The position numbers and the translations under genes were made by a program. A stretch of DNA of 64,000 nt from Roseiflexus sp. RS-1 (GTDB taxonomy: Bacteria > Chloroflexota > Chloroflexia > Chloroflexales > Roseiflexaceae). The stretch is from assembly GCF_000016665.1 (NCBI RefSeq), contig NC_009523.1, positions 4,835,501 to 4,899,500 of the forward strand, written 5' to 3'. Under the pieces are notes generated by a model. It ran no database searches. It was not told the DNA's origin and saw only the letters and a program-made list of their open reading frames with translations. This document shows, in pieces, positions 19,059 to 27,227 of this stretch (its first letter is position 1; each line of letters starts with the position of its first letter).

Positions 19059-19451
19059 ATGCCACGTATTCTGATTGTTGAAGATGATACCGCCATTCGT
19101 GACATGCTGGCGCGCCGGTTAAGCATGGCTGGATACGAAACCGTGTTCGCTGAAGATGGCGTCCGCGCACTGCTGGCATCGGTTCAGGCTGCACCCGATC
19201 TGATCCTCATGGATATGGGATTGCCGATCCTGAATGGATGGCAGGCGACCGAACGGATCAAAAAGCGTCCTGAAACGCGCCATATTCCGATCATTGCCCT
19301 TACCGCATATGCACTGAACGAAGATCGGTATCGGGCGATGAACATCGGTTGCGACGACTTCGAAGCCAAGCCGATCGATTTTGACCGGTTGCTCCAAAAG
19401 ATTGCGCGACTCCTGACAGGGACGTATGAACAGCGCGAAGCCGCTTCCTGA
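19059..19451 (+). CDS. Single-domain response regulator
   Basis: A 130-residue stand-alone REC domain starting MPRILIVEDD. It has the acidic pair E8/D9-D10, phosphoacceptor D52 ('LILMDMGLP'), T82 ('IIALTAY') and K104 ('FEAKPID'), so all receiver residues are present. It is CheY/DivK-like, with no output domain. The ATG at 19059 is 4 bp after the hybrid kinase stop and follows GGAGG at 19045-19049, so the two are one transcript. It probably takes phosphate from the kinase and acts by protein contact, possibly on the diguanylate cyclase/phosphodiesterase encoded next. Confidence 0.9.
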   Translation: MPRILIVEDDTAIRDMLARRLSMAGYETVFAEDGVRALLASVQAAPDLILMDMGLPILNGWQATERIKKRPETRHIPIIALTAYALNEDRYRAMNIGCDDFEAKPIDFDRLLQKIARLLTGTYEQREAAS

Positions 19452-19514
19452 AAACGTCTTTCGTGCTGACCCCAGCGACACAATGATTGCGATGCACAGA
19501 CAACCCGGACATTC

Positions 19515-22193
19515 ATGCCACCACACATTCTGGTTATTACCGACGATGATGACAATCGGGCGCTGCTCATTCGCCTCTTGCAGAGCCAGGGGCAACAGGT
19601 GGCGGTTGCCGTCGACGGGCAAGAAGCACTGGAACTCCTTTCCCGTCAGGTGTTCGATCTGATCCTGCTCGACCTTGACGCCGCCGATCCAGATATGCGC
19701 GAGGTCGAGACGCTGCGACAACTCTGCCAGTACGCGACGGTTCACAGCATACCGGTGGCAGTCATCGCCGACGCTGGCAATCTCGATCTGATTACGCGAT
19801 GCATTGAACTTGGCGCAGATGATTATCTGCTCAAACCGTTCAACGAGACGTTGCTGCGTGCGCGTGTCCATGCTCTGCTCGAACGAAAGGCGTGGCGCGA
19901 CCGCCAGCGCGCGTTGCCGGAGGAATCGCCGCGTGCGCCCGCTGACGCAGCGGCAGAGGTTGCACCGTCTGCTGGCGGTCTATGGTTCGCGCTGCTCGAT
20001 GCTCTGGGGCGCGCCTGGCGCGATCAACGCCGCATCACCACCGAACTCCAGGCGCTCGAAACACGGATCGCGGAATATAGTGCGACTGTTGAGGACACTG
20101 CGCTCGCGCTCCGGCAACAGACGATCACGCTCCACGCGATCCTGGAGAGCCTCAGCGATGCTGTCGTCGTGATCGATCGTGAAGGAAATCTGGTGCACGC
20201 CAACCCGGTAGCGCATACTCTCTTTGGCGACCGTCTTCTCGATGTAACGCCCCAGGCAACCGCACCAGCGCTGCTCGACACGGATGGCGTTCCGTGTGCG
20301 ACCGATCAACTGCCGCTTGCCATTGCGCTGCGTGGCGTGGAGGTCGATAGCAGCGAGTTTCTGCTGGCTTCGGTCGATCCTGATGCTGTGCGTCGCATCA
20401 GGGCAACTGCCCGTCCGCTGCGCGACAGCAATGGCGACATAATTGGATCAGTTGCCATCTTCCGCGACATCACCGTATCGTTTCAGATGGCGCAGGCATT
20501 ACGCGCCAGCGAAGAACGGTACACGCTGACCGTGCAGGCAACCGGCGACGGCGTATGGGAATGGGAACTGCGCACCGGAATAATGACATTCTCCCGGCGT
20601 TGGAAGGAAATGCTGGGCTTTCAGGATCAAGAAATCGGAAACCTTCCTTCAGAATGGTTCAACCGGGTGCATCCCGATGATCGCGATGGGCTGGATGTGC
20701 GCCTGACCGCCTATCTCCGACGGCTGATCACCAGTTTCGAGCATGAATATCGCATATTGCACCGTGACGGCGCCTACCGCTGGATGCGCTGTCGGGGCAT
20801 TGCGATCTGGGATGCTGACGGAAATGCGGCGCATATTGTCGGCTCGCAAACCGATATAACCGATCGCAAACTGGCGGAACAACGTCTGTGGTACAACGCC
20901 TTCCACGATAGCCTGACCGGTCTTGCCAACCGTGCGCGCTTCATGGATCGTCTGGGGCATGTGATTGCGCGCGCGCGACGCAGCGCGTCCCCCCCCTATG
21001 CCGTTCTGATCCTCGATCTCGACCGGTTCAAACTGATCAATGACAGCCTGGGGCATCTCGTCGGCGATCAACTGCTGATCGCCATCGCCCGTCGTCTTGA
21101 GCAAAGCCTGCGACCGGGCGATACCCTGGCGCACCTCGGTGGCGATGAGTTCGCCGTGCTGCTCGAAGATCTGAGCGAGCCGCATGCCGCTGTGAATGTT
21201 GCAGAACGCATCCTGCATCTGTTCGAAGAACCGTTTCATTTGAACGAGCACGAGGTGTTCAGCAGCGCCAGCATCGGGATTGCGCTCAGCGACAATCTGC
21301 GCTACCACTCACCATCCGATATGCTACGCGACGCCGATACGGCAATGCACCATGCGAAAATGGAAGGGCGGGCACGCTATGCCGTTTTCCATCCGACCAT
21401 GCATGACCGCGCGCGCCCCCGCCTGCAAATCGAGATCGATCTGCGTCGCGGCATCGAACGCAACGAGTTCTTCGTCGTCTACCAGCCGATCGTCGAACTC
21501 AGCACCCAGCGAACGGTTGGCTTTGAGGCGCTCCTGCGATGGCGGCATCCACAACGCGGCATTGTGACCCCTGCGGAGTTCATCGCCATCGCCGAGGAGA
21601 CGGGACTGATCGTGCCCATCGGTCAGATGGTGCTGCGTGAAGCATGTCGTCAACTGAGTGCGTGGAAGCAGCGGCATCCTGAACGAACACTGGCGATGAA
21701 CATCAACCTGTCGCCCCGTCAGATTGCCGATCCTGATCTGGTTCATCGTACCGCAGCGCTGATCGATGAGTATCGCCTCGATGCGGATGCGCTGCGCCTC
21801 GAAATTACCGAGACGGCGATCATCGAACATGGGGATGCCGCCGGTCGGGTGTTGCAGCAGCTGCGTGCGCTGGGGGTGCAGATCTGCATCGATGACTTTG
21901 GCACCGGCTATTCGTCGCTCAGTTATCTTCACCGCTTCCCGATTGCAACAATCAAAATAGATCGTTCCTTCGTCAGTCAGATTCATCGCAGCCACGAGAA
22001 CACCGAAATTGTCCGCTCCATCATCTCGCTGGCGCGCTCGCTGGGAATGGCGGTCATCGCCGAGGGAACCGAAACCGAGGAGCAGTTGCTCCGCCTCCGC
22101 TCGATGTCGTGTGCGTATGGGCAGGGATGGCTGTTCGCACACGCGCTCGAACCGGCGGAAGCGACCGCAATGCTCGATCGCGAGACAGAGTAA
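19515..22193 (+). CDS. REC-PAS-PAS-GGDEF-EAL c-di-GMP turnover protein
   Basis: An 892-residue cytoplasmic protein. REC lies at residues 1-125 ('LILLDLDAAD', 'DDYLLKPF'). A coiled linker is followed by PAS at about 205-325 and a second PAS with PAC at about 335-455 ('GDGVWEWELRTG'). GGDEF covers about 460-620 with an intact GGDEF signature near 541 and the RPGD inhibitory site just before it. EAL covers about 635-890, with EALLRW, 'NINLSPRQ', 'DDFGTGYSSL' and 'AEGTETEEQ' all present. Both synthesis and breakdown of c-di-GMP therefore look possible. It lies 63 bp after the single-domain regulator and probably is the output of the kinase cluster. PAS ligands are unknown. Confidence 0.9.
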   Translation: MPPHILVITDDDDNRALLIRLLQSQGQQVAVAVDGQEALELLSRQVFDLILLDLDAADPDMREVETLRQLCQYATVHSIPVAVIADAGNLDLITRCIELGADDYLLKPFNETLLRARVHALLERKAWRDRQRALPEESPRAPADAAAEVAPSAGGLWFALLDALGRAWRDQRRITTELQALETRIAEYSATVEDTALALRQQTITLHAILESLSDAVVVIDREGNLVHANPVAHTLFGDRLLDVTPQATAPALLDTDGVPCATDQLPLAIALRGVEVDSSEFLLASVDPDAVRRIRATARPLRDSNGDIIGSVAIFRDITVSFQMAQALRASEERYTLTVQATGDGVWEWELRTGIMTFSRRWKEMLGFQDQEIGNLPSEWFNRVHPDDRDGLDVRLTAYLRRLITSFEHEYRILHRDGAYRWMRCRGIAIWDADGNAAHIVGSQTDITDRKLAEQRLWYNAFHDSLTGLANRARFMDRLGHVIARARRSASPPYAVLILDLDRFKLINDSLGHLVGDQLLIAIARRLEQSLRPGDTLAHLGGDEFAVLLEDLSEPHAAVNVAERILHLFEEPFHLNEHEVFSSASIGIALSDNLRYHSPSDMLRDADTAMHHAKMEGRARYAVFHPTMHDRARPRLQIEIDLRRGIERNEFFVVYQPIVELSTQRTVGFEALLRWRHPQRGIVTPAEFIAIAEETGLIVPIGQMVLREACRQLSAWKQRHPERTLAMNINLSPRQIADPDLVHRTAALIDEYRLDADALRLEITETAIIEHGDAAGRVLQQLRALGVQICIDDFGTGYSSLSYLHRFPIATIKIDRSFVSQIHRSHENTEIVRSIISLARSLGMAVIAEGTETEEQLLRLRSMSCAYGQGWLFAHALEPAEATAMLDRETE

Positions 22194-22213
22194 TACCAAA
22201 TTCCGACTGACAC

Positions 22214-22810
22214 GATGCCTTCCTGGGTGCGCGGGCGTCCCGCCCGCGTGACGTAGACGGTGCGACCCTGGATGCGCGGGCGTCCCGCCCGCGTGACGTA
22301 GACGGTGCGACCCTGGGGGCGCGGGCGTCCCGCCCGCAGGCAGCGGTGCATCGAGTACCGTCCTGGGAGTGCGAGCGTCCCGCCCGCACCGGGTGCGCAG
22401 GTGCGCTGCCGTCCTGGGTGCGCGGGCGTCCCACCCGCAGGCAGCGGTGCATCGAGTGCCGTCCTGGGAGTGCGAGCGTCCCGCCCGCAGGCAGCGGTGC
22501 ATCGAGTGCCGTCCTGGGTGCGCGGGCGTCCCGCCCGCAGGCAGCGGTGCATCGAGTGCCGTCCTGGGTGCGCGGGCGTCCCGCCCGCACCGGGTGCGCA
22601 GGTGCGCTGCCGTCCTGGGTGCGCGGGCGTCGCGCCCGCGTGACGTAGACGGTGCGACCCTGGGTGTGCGGGCGTCCCGCCCGCAGGCAGCGGTGCATCG
22701 AGTGCCGTCCTGGGGGCGCGGGCGTCTTGCCCGCACCGGGTGCGCAGGTGCGCTGCCGTCCTGGGAGCGCGGGCGTCTTGCCCGCACCGGGTGCGCAGGT
22801 GGAATACTCT
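22214..22810. repeat. GC-palindrome array of about 12 units
   Basis: Units of about 46-57 bp centred on the palindrome GCGGGCGTCCCGCCCGC, joined by CAGGCAGCGGTGCATCGAGT or GTGCGCAGGTGCGCTGCCGT or CGTGACGTAGACGGTGCGAC. The three joiner types are mixed. Open frames on both strands are artefacts of the 3n spacing. It lies between the GGDEF-EAL gene and the next gene, where it could form strong hairpins in RNA. Confidence 0.95.
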
Positions 22811-22864
22811 GGCGCCGTGGCAAACAGCGCAGATCGGGAACGAACATCAGAAAGCAGGCATCGC

Positions 22865-23668
22865 ATGAGACGCCTTGTGTCGCGCCTGGCAGGCGCTCTC
22901 CTGATCATCGCCGGTATCATCGGATTGGGTCTCAGCCTGGCGGGATTGATTGTCGGGCTGCCAGCGTTGGGCGCCGCCGAACAGACGCTGGATCGGCGGT
23001 TGACCGATCTCGACCATGCATTGAGTGCTGCGGCAGACGGGCTTCGCATCGCTGACGATTCGCTGTCCGGCACCGCAGGAACCATCACCGCCATCGAAAC
23101 AACCGTTCGCAGTTCCGGTCAGGCTATCAGCGATACCCTGCCGACCATTGATCGGATTGGCATCCTGATCGGCGAAGACATCCCACGCACGATCCGCTCA
23201 ACCCGACAGACGCTGGAGTCGGCGCGCGAAACAGCGCGTGTCGCCGATGCCATCCTCGGCGCCATCAGCCGCACCGGACTGCTCGGCAATGTCTACAACC
23301 CGGAAGTGCCGCTCAACCAGGCGATTCAGCAGGTCTCCGACAGTCTCAGCCCGCTGCCAGCGTCGCTCAGCAGCGTGCGGGATCGCCTGACAGTCACCGG
23401 CGCGAACCTGCGCCGCATCGGTGCGAATACTGAAGAGGTGGCTGAGCAGATTGCCCGGATCAACGCCAGTTTTCGCGATGCGCGCCGGGTGATCGATCAG
23501 TACCAGACGCTGGTGACCGATCTGCGCACCGATCTGACGGCGCTGCGTGCTGCGCTGCCGGTATGGTTCGGCATCGCGCGGATAATGCTGGCGATCCTGG
23601 CGCTCTGGTTTGCGCTGGCGCAGATTGCTCTCTTTGCGCAGGGATTGACGCTGTGGCGCCGATCGTAG
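22865..23668 (+). CDS. Two-TM coiled-coil membrane protein of unknown function
   Basis: A 267-residue protein. TM1 (about 8-32, 'LAGALLIIAGIIGLGLSLAGLI') and a C-terminal TM (about 237-258) enclose a long helical region (40-225). That region is rich in heptads such as 'IDRIGILIGEDIPRTIRSTRQTLESARETAR' read in short blocks, with Ala/Ser/Thr/Arg spacing like methyl-accepting or MCE-like helical needles. I do not recognise a named family. The ATG at 22865 follows GAAAGCAGG; the longer frame upstream runs into the repeat array and is rejected. The protein probably spans the membrane with a long external or internal coiled coil. Confidence 0.7.
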   Translation: MRRLVSRLAGALLIIAGIIGLGLSLAGLIVGLPALGAAEQTLDRRLTDLDHALSAAADGLRIADDSLSGTAGTITAIETTVRSSGQAISDTLPTIDRIGILIGEDIPRTIRSTRQTLESARETARVADAILGAISRTGLLGNVYNPEVPLNQAIQQVSDSLSPLPASLSSVRDRLTVTGANLRRIGANTEEVAEQIARINASFRDARRVIDQYQTLVTDLRTDLTALRAALPVWFGIARIMLAILALWFALAQIALFAQGLTLWRRS

Positions 23669-23746
23669 GTGCATGTCTTATGGTCTTTGAGTAATTATTC
23701 CGCTATAGCCCGCGCTGGCGGGCTTCGCCTTGCATAGCCGAGGGCT

Positions 23747-25005
23747 TATGGTCTTTGAATAAATAATCCGCTATCCGAGACCGACATACTGTAAAAGCTT
23801 TGACGAGCCGGTTGCAAACGACGCGAAGAAGGCATCCAGGTGGTTGCGCAACTGATCGAGATCCGTCGCCCAGCGATGCACGCGGGTGACCTCCTGACGC
23901 ATCCACCGCCACAGCTTCTCGATCGGGTTACACCACGACGCATACGTCGGCAACGGCATCAGTTGGATGGGCAGGCGGACATCTCCAGCCCGGCGCACGG
24001 CCCGCACACTGGGGGTGGCCGGCCAATTGCCAGGACGGGAAAACGCCCAGCGGGTTGTTTGCGGCTCAAGCGCCACCAGGACATCCGGATGAAAATGGAC
24101 CGGCCAATTATCCAGAATGACATAGATGCGCTCAGCCTCAGGATAGGCAGCGCGCCGGTCCGGGAAGCACGGCGCCAGCGTCGCCAGGCCAATCGTCTTC
24201 GCCCGCCGGGTGACCACCTGGCCCGTCACAACGTCCAAACTGCCCACGATGCGCAGTTCGCAATCGGTCGCCAGACTCCGTTCCGCCCGCACCTGATCGG
24301 CGCCCGCCCGCCCATACCCGTTGGCCAGGGTCGGTTGCCGGGTGACCGTGACTTCATCCAGATACACGGTCACCACCTGGTTGGGGTGCGCGCGGGCATC
24401 CTCCACCACGTCTGCGATCTCCTGCAGTTTGGCCTGATCGTGGGGATCAGGGCGATGCACATGACTGCGGGCGCGCTGCCAGGTGATGCCCAACCGATCC
24501 AGAATACGGGCGATCCCGCGCAGCGAGGCGTCGCGCCCCCACGCCAACTGGCTGCGGATGGCGTCCAGGGTCCAGCGCGTCTGGGTCAGCCCGCACTGCC
24601 GCGGGTCACGGCGGACCAGATGCTCTCCCGCAGTAGCCGCCGTCTCAGGGTCATGGTGGTCAGGGGGAAAAAGCGGGCGTGCGCCCGCGTCCGTCCCGGA
24701 TGGGGAGGCTATCGATGCCCTCGGCTTCCCAGCGATTCAGCCAGAGATAGACGGTTTCCGGATGGCGCGGACGCAGCAAGCGTTCGCGGGCCACGACGGC
24801 AGGCGGTACGCCAGACGCGATGAGCAGTAATGCCGCCGCCCGTTCGCGCACATAGGGCTTGGGGGCGTGATCGCGCAGGTCTTCGAGGGCCTCCCGCTCC
24901 TCGACGGACACGTGAAGGGTCCGGCGTGCCGGCATCGCAACCTCCTGAGAAAGGCTTGACACGGATGAATATTAGTATAACGGAATATTTATTCAAAGTC
25001 CATTA
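23747..25005 (-). mobile_element. IS630-family insertion sequence
   Basis: The element is about 1255 bp, flanked by TA (23747-23748, 25004-25005). Its left end TGGTCTTTGAATAAATAATCC and inverted right end TGGACTTTGAATAAATATTCC form the terminal repeat. TA target choice and the DDE transposase agree with IS630/Tc1-mariner. It encodes one transposase on the minus strand, split by a frameshift. Confidence 0.85.
23771..24962 (-). pseudogene. IS630-type transposase, two frames (frameshift at 24663-24672)
   Basis: The N-terminal frame (24962-24660, about 100 residues) is a helix-turn-helix domain ('ALEDLRDHAPKPYVRERAAALLL' in blocks, 'VYLWLNRWEAEGIDSL'). The C-terminal frame (open to 23771) has the DDE nuclease: 'TVYLDEVTV', 'YVILDNWPVHFH' and 'CNPIEKLWRW' give D, D and E. 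The frames join at the run T5C5 on the coding strand. Reading on in the plus-one frame gives a continuous protein through 'HLVRRDPRQCGLTQTRW', so the break is a single-base shift. It may be programmed slippage, which some IS630 elements use, or a mutation. The combined product would be about 395 residues. Confidence 0.8.
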
Positions 25006-25033
25006 GCCCGACGGCTCGGGCGGGCTAGCGGAT

Positions 25034-25330
25034 TATAGCAGTTCTCACAAAGATTGAACCTGATGAACAGGGTTGAATACTTCTGGGAATAGCGCGCCCC
25101 ACGCGATGACCGAAATATAGCAGTTCCCATAGAGGTTGAACCAATTGGACGGGTTTGAACACTCCCAGAATCGCGCTACCAAACACGGTGACCGAAATAA
25201 ATTTCGGTCTACGCTCTGCCGGAAACGGGCGTCTCGCACGACACGGCAGACCTGGACAGGGGTCAACGTATCTGAGAACTGCTATAAATTCCGGTCTACG
25301 AGAGAAGTACGCCGAAATTATGGAGATTGA
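25034..25330. mobile_element. Older MITE family 1 copy, split by a younger copy
   Basis: TATAGCAGTTCTCACAAAG at 25034 runs like the intact copies to GATGACCGAAA (25115). It is then interrupted by the copy at 25116-25286 and continues with AATTCCGGTCTACG, which is the expected next sequence. Its far end is degenerate. Confidence 0.7.
25116..25286. mobile_element. MITE family 1, intact copy A (171 bp)
   Basis: Begins TATAGCAGTTC and ends GAACTGCTATA, an 11-bp perfect terminal inverted repeat that includes TA. The centre is the palindrome GACCGAAATAAATTTCGGTC. There is no coding capacity. It is nested in an older copy at a TA. Confidence 0.85.
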
Positions 25331-25335
25331 ACATT

Positions 25336-25505
25336 TATAGCAGTTCCCATAGAGGTTGAACCAATTGGACGGGGTTGAACACTCCCAGTATCGTGCTACC
25401 AACACGGTGACCGAAATGAATTTCGGTCTACGCTCTGCCGGAAACGGGCGCCTCGCGCGACACGGCAGACCCGACCAGGGGTCAATGTATCTGAGAACTG
25501 CTATA
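25336..25505. mobile_element. MITE family 1, intact copy B (170 bp)
   Basis: Same ends and centre as copy A with about 10 scattered differences (for example GAATTTC for AAATTTC at the centre). Same orientation as A. Remnants of the family lie at 11240, 12875 and 41225. Confidence 0.85.
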
Positions 25506-25584
25506 AACTCTCAATGTCCGTCAGCGCATTCCGTGTGGCAGGCAGGCGCGGCATGATGGTTCGCTCGCCAGCATCTGCTTGCGA

Positions 25585-25893
25585 TTAACGCTCATCGTCG
25601 AAATCGAGATCCGCCAGCAGTTCGCGCGCATCGGTTGCCAGCGCCGCCAGAACATACACCTTCACCATACTGAGCGGTCCCTGGATCAGACCATAGACGC
25701 CAGCGACCGCTTCACCCGCAAGGTGCGCCGGAATACCGGCATCCTCCAGGTAGGAGCGGATAATCTGCGCGCGGATCAATCCTTCGACCTCGGCGATACA
25801 CACCGGACCGACGCCATCGCCATCGCCGCCACTGCGCTCTGCGGTCGTCTCCCGCTTTATAACTAGCAACCAGCGTAACACATAATCACTCAT
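25585..25893 (-). CDS. Small protein, DUF2007-like putative signal transducer
   Basis: A 102-residue protein starting MSDYVLRWLLVIKRET at ATG 25893; the longer frame to 25977 extends into non-coding DNA. Residues about 30-95 ('VCIAEVEGLIRAQIIRSYLEDAGIPAHL', 'VKVYVLAALATDARELLADL' in blocks) follow the DUF2007 pattern: a short beta-alpha-beta fold in which a residue pair around 'AGIP' is conserved. DUF2007 proteins are called putative signal-transducing on weak evidence, and no partner is evident. It is isolated, next to MITEs and an IS110 copy, and looks intact. Confidence 0.65.
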   Translation of the reverse strand: MSDYVLRWLLVIKRETTAERSGGDGDGVGPVCIAEVEGLIRAQIIRSYLEDAGIPAHLAGEAVAGVYGLIQGPLSMVKVYVLAALATDARELLADLDFDDER

Positions 25894-26015
25894 ATTCGGT
25901 ATTGTACAATAAACATGAAATGACCCCACTGCAAAAACGCACCGTCGAGACGCAAAGAGCGCAGAGGTTTCCATCAATCGCTCTCTGCGTCCACTGCGCC
26001 TAGTATAATCTAACG

Positions 26016-26154
26016 GGACACGGTATACCGTTCTGCGCCAGGTTCACGAGATCGCCGCGGAGTGTTGGGTAGCCGTGTCCTTCAACGCGACCAAGCCGAA
26101 CAGTTATCTGGGCCCTCAAACCCGCATATGCTAGCAAGGCTGGCGCCGTTTTCC
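26016..26154 (+). ncRNA. Predicted IS110 bridge RNA, copy 2
   Basis: Identical in sequence to the copy 1 RNA. Target loop: CTGCGCC at 26033-26039 and CCGCGGAG at 26055-26062. Donor loop: ACAGTTATCT at 26100-26109 and TATGCTAG at 26127-26134. Here the right-target guide pairs with CTCTGCGG over 8 positions with one G-T wobble. The left flank ACTGCGC matches the guide only with a one-base offset. Confidence 0.75.
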
Positions 26155-26170
26155 TCAGGAGGTTCTGTGT

Positions 26171-27133
26171 ATGGCTTCCCGTGAGTCGCTCTTTATCGGC
26201 ATTGATGTCTCCAAACAGACGCTGGATGTGGCGTTTGGCGCCGACCCGCACGCGCCACGCGAGACGATACCGTCTACCGACGAAGGTGTCCAGCTCCTGG
26301 TCACGCGACTCCAGCGCCTGCAGCCGACCCTGATTGTGCTGGAGGCGACCGGCGGGCTGGAGCGCATGGTGTTCGCCCAACTGCTCCAGGCTGGCGTGCC
26401 GACGGCGCGGGTGCAGCCACGCCGCGTGCGCGCCCTGGCGCACGCGGAAGGACGCCAGGCGAAGACCGACCGCCTGGATGCCCGGTTGCTCGCCCGCTTT
26501 GCCGAACGGGTGCGCCCGCCGCACCACCAAGCGACGGACGAGCAGCGCGCATCCTTGCGCGACCTGCTGGTCCGGCGGGAGCAGGTGATTCAGATGCGGA
26601 CGGCTGAGATCAATCGGTTGACGGCTGCCGCGCCGAACCTCCGCCCGGGCATCCAGCAGCATATTGATTGGCTGGATCAGGAGATCCGTGCGCTTGAGCA
26701 GGAACGCGACAACGAGGCGGAGCGCACCGACGAGGTGCGCCGGAAACGGGAGCTGCTCGAAAGCGTGCCCGGCATCGGCGCGATCACCGCACTGAACCTG
26801 CTGCTCCGCCTGCCCGAACTGGGGACCATCAATCGCAAGGAAGCGGCGGCCTTTGTGGGCGTTGCGCCGTATGCCAATCAGAGCGGCGCACAGCACAAAC
26901 CCCGGCATATCTCCGGCGGCAGGAGGGATGGGCGCAGCGTGTTGTACATGGCGACCCTGGCGGCCACGCGGCGCCGTCTGGTCAGGCGCGCCTTCGATCA
27001 GCGCCTGTGTCAAGCTGGCAAGCCGCGCAAGGTCGCCATCGTCGCTGCGATGCGCAAGCTGCTGACTATTCTCGGCGCAATATTGCGTCAGCAAAAGCCC
27101 TGGGATCCGGCTGTGCATACGAGCGCCCCTTGA
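26171..27133 (+). CDS. IS110-family recombinase (DEDD transposase), copy 2
   Basis: 320 residues with the same domains as copy 1 (D12, E58, D100, D103, S238). It differs at five residues: V76, L196, F228, I247, G254. The forms 'LLESVPGIG', 'AAAFVGVAPY' and 'RHISGGRRDG' look like family consensus, so this is the better candidate for an active enzyme. AGGAGG lies 8 bp before the ATG, inside the element, so the gene brings its own translation start. Transcription may depend on the flank or on the joined-end promoter. Confidence 0.92.
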   Translation: MASRESLFIGIDVSKQTLDVAFGADPHAPRETIPSTDEGVQLLVTRLQRLQPTLIVLEATGGLERMVFAQLLQAGVPTARVQPRRVRALAHAEGRQAKTDRLDARLLARFAERVRPPHHQATDEQRASLRDLLVRREQVIQMRTAEINRLTAAAPNLRPGIQQHIDWLDQEIRALEQERDNEAERTDEVRRKRELLESVPGIGAITALNLLLRLPELGTINRKEAAAFVGVAPYANQSGAQHKPRHISGGRRDGRSVLYMATLAATRRRLVRRAFDQRLCQAGKPRKVAIVAAMRKLLTILGAILRQQKPWDPAVHTSAP

Positions 27134-27227
27134 CAAGCAACACAGTTACTCTGCGGTGACATGACTTTTTTGCAGGAGACTCACATTCGCACCTGCTGAA
27201 CGCATACGCACAAGAAAGCGAGCTTTT

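Larger units (their letters stand above)
23679..25033. mobile_element. MITE family 2 copy split by an IS630-type element
   Basis: TATGGTCTTTGAGTAATTATTCCGCTATA starts at 23679 in short matching blocks, followed by the same GC hairpin interior as the copy at 11258. The sequence breaks at TA (23747) where the IS element lies, and resumes at 25006 with GCCCGACGGCTCGGGCGGGC. Its right end is lost at the start of a MITE family 1 copy at 25034. Confidence 0.7.
26000..27150 (+). mobile_element. IS110-family insertion sequence, copy 2
   Basis: Same length and ends as copy 1, with CT cores at 26000-26001 and 27149-27150. Removing it rebuilds CACTGCGC-CT-CTGCGGTGAC, a CTCTGCG-type repeat. It lies 96 bp upstream of the M19 peptidase gene with its outward TTGACA pointing at it. 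Confidence 0.9.

Noticed and set aside
22214..22810. Possible CRISPR array (regular repeats)
   Set aside because: The units are palindromic and GC-rich, and the segments between them are themselves repeated joiners, not unique spacers; no cas genes are in the window.
21324..22847. 507-residue minus-strand frame through the GC array into the EAL gene
   Set aside because: Encoded by tandem repeats ('AGGTPAHPG' type) and then antisense of a clear EAL domain.
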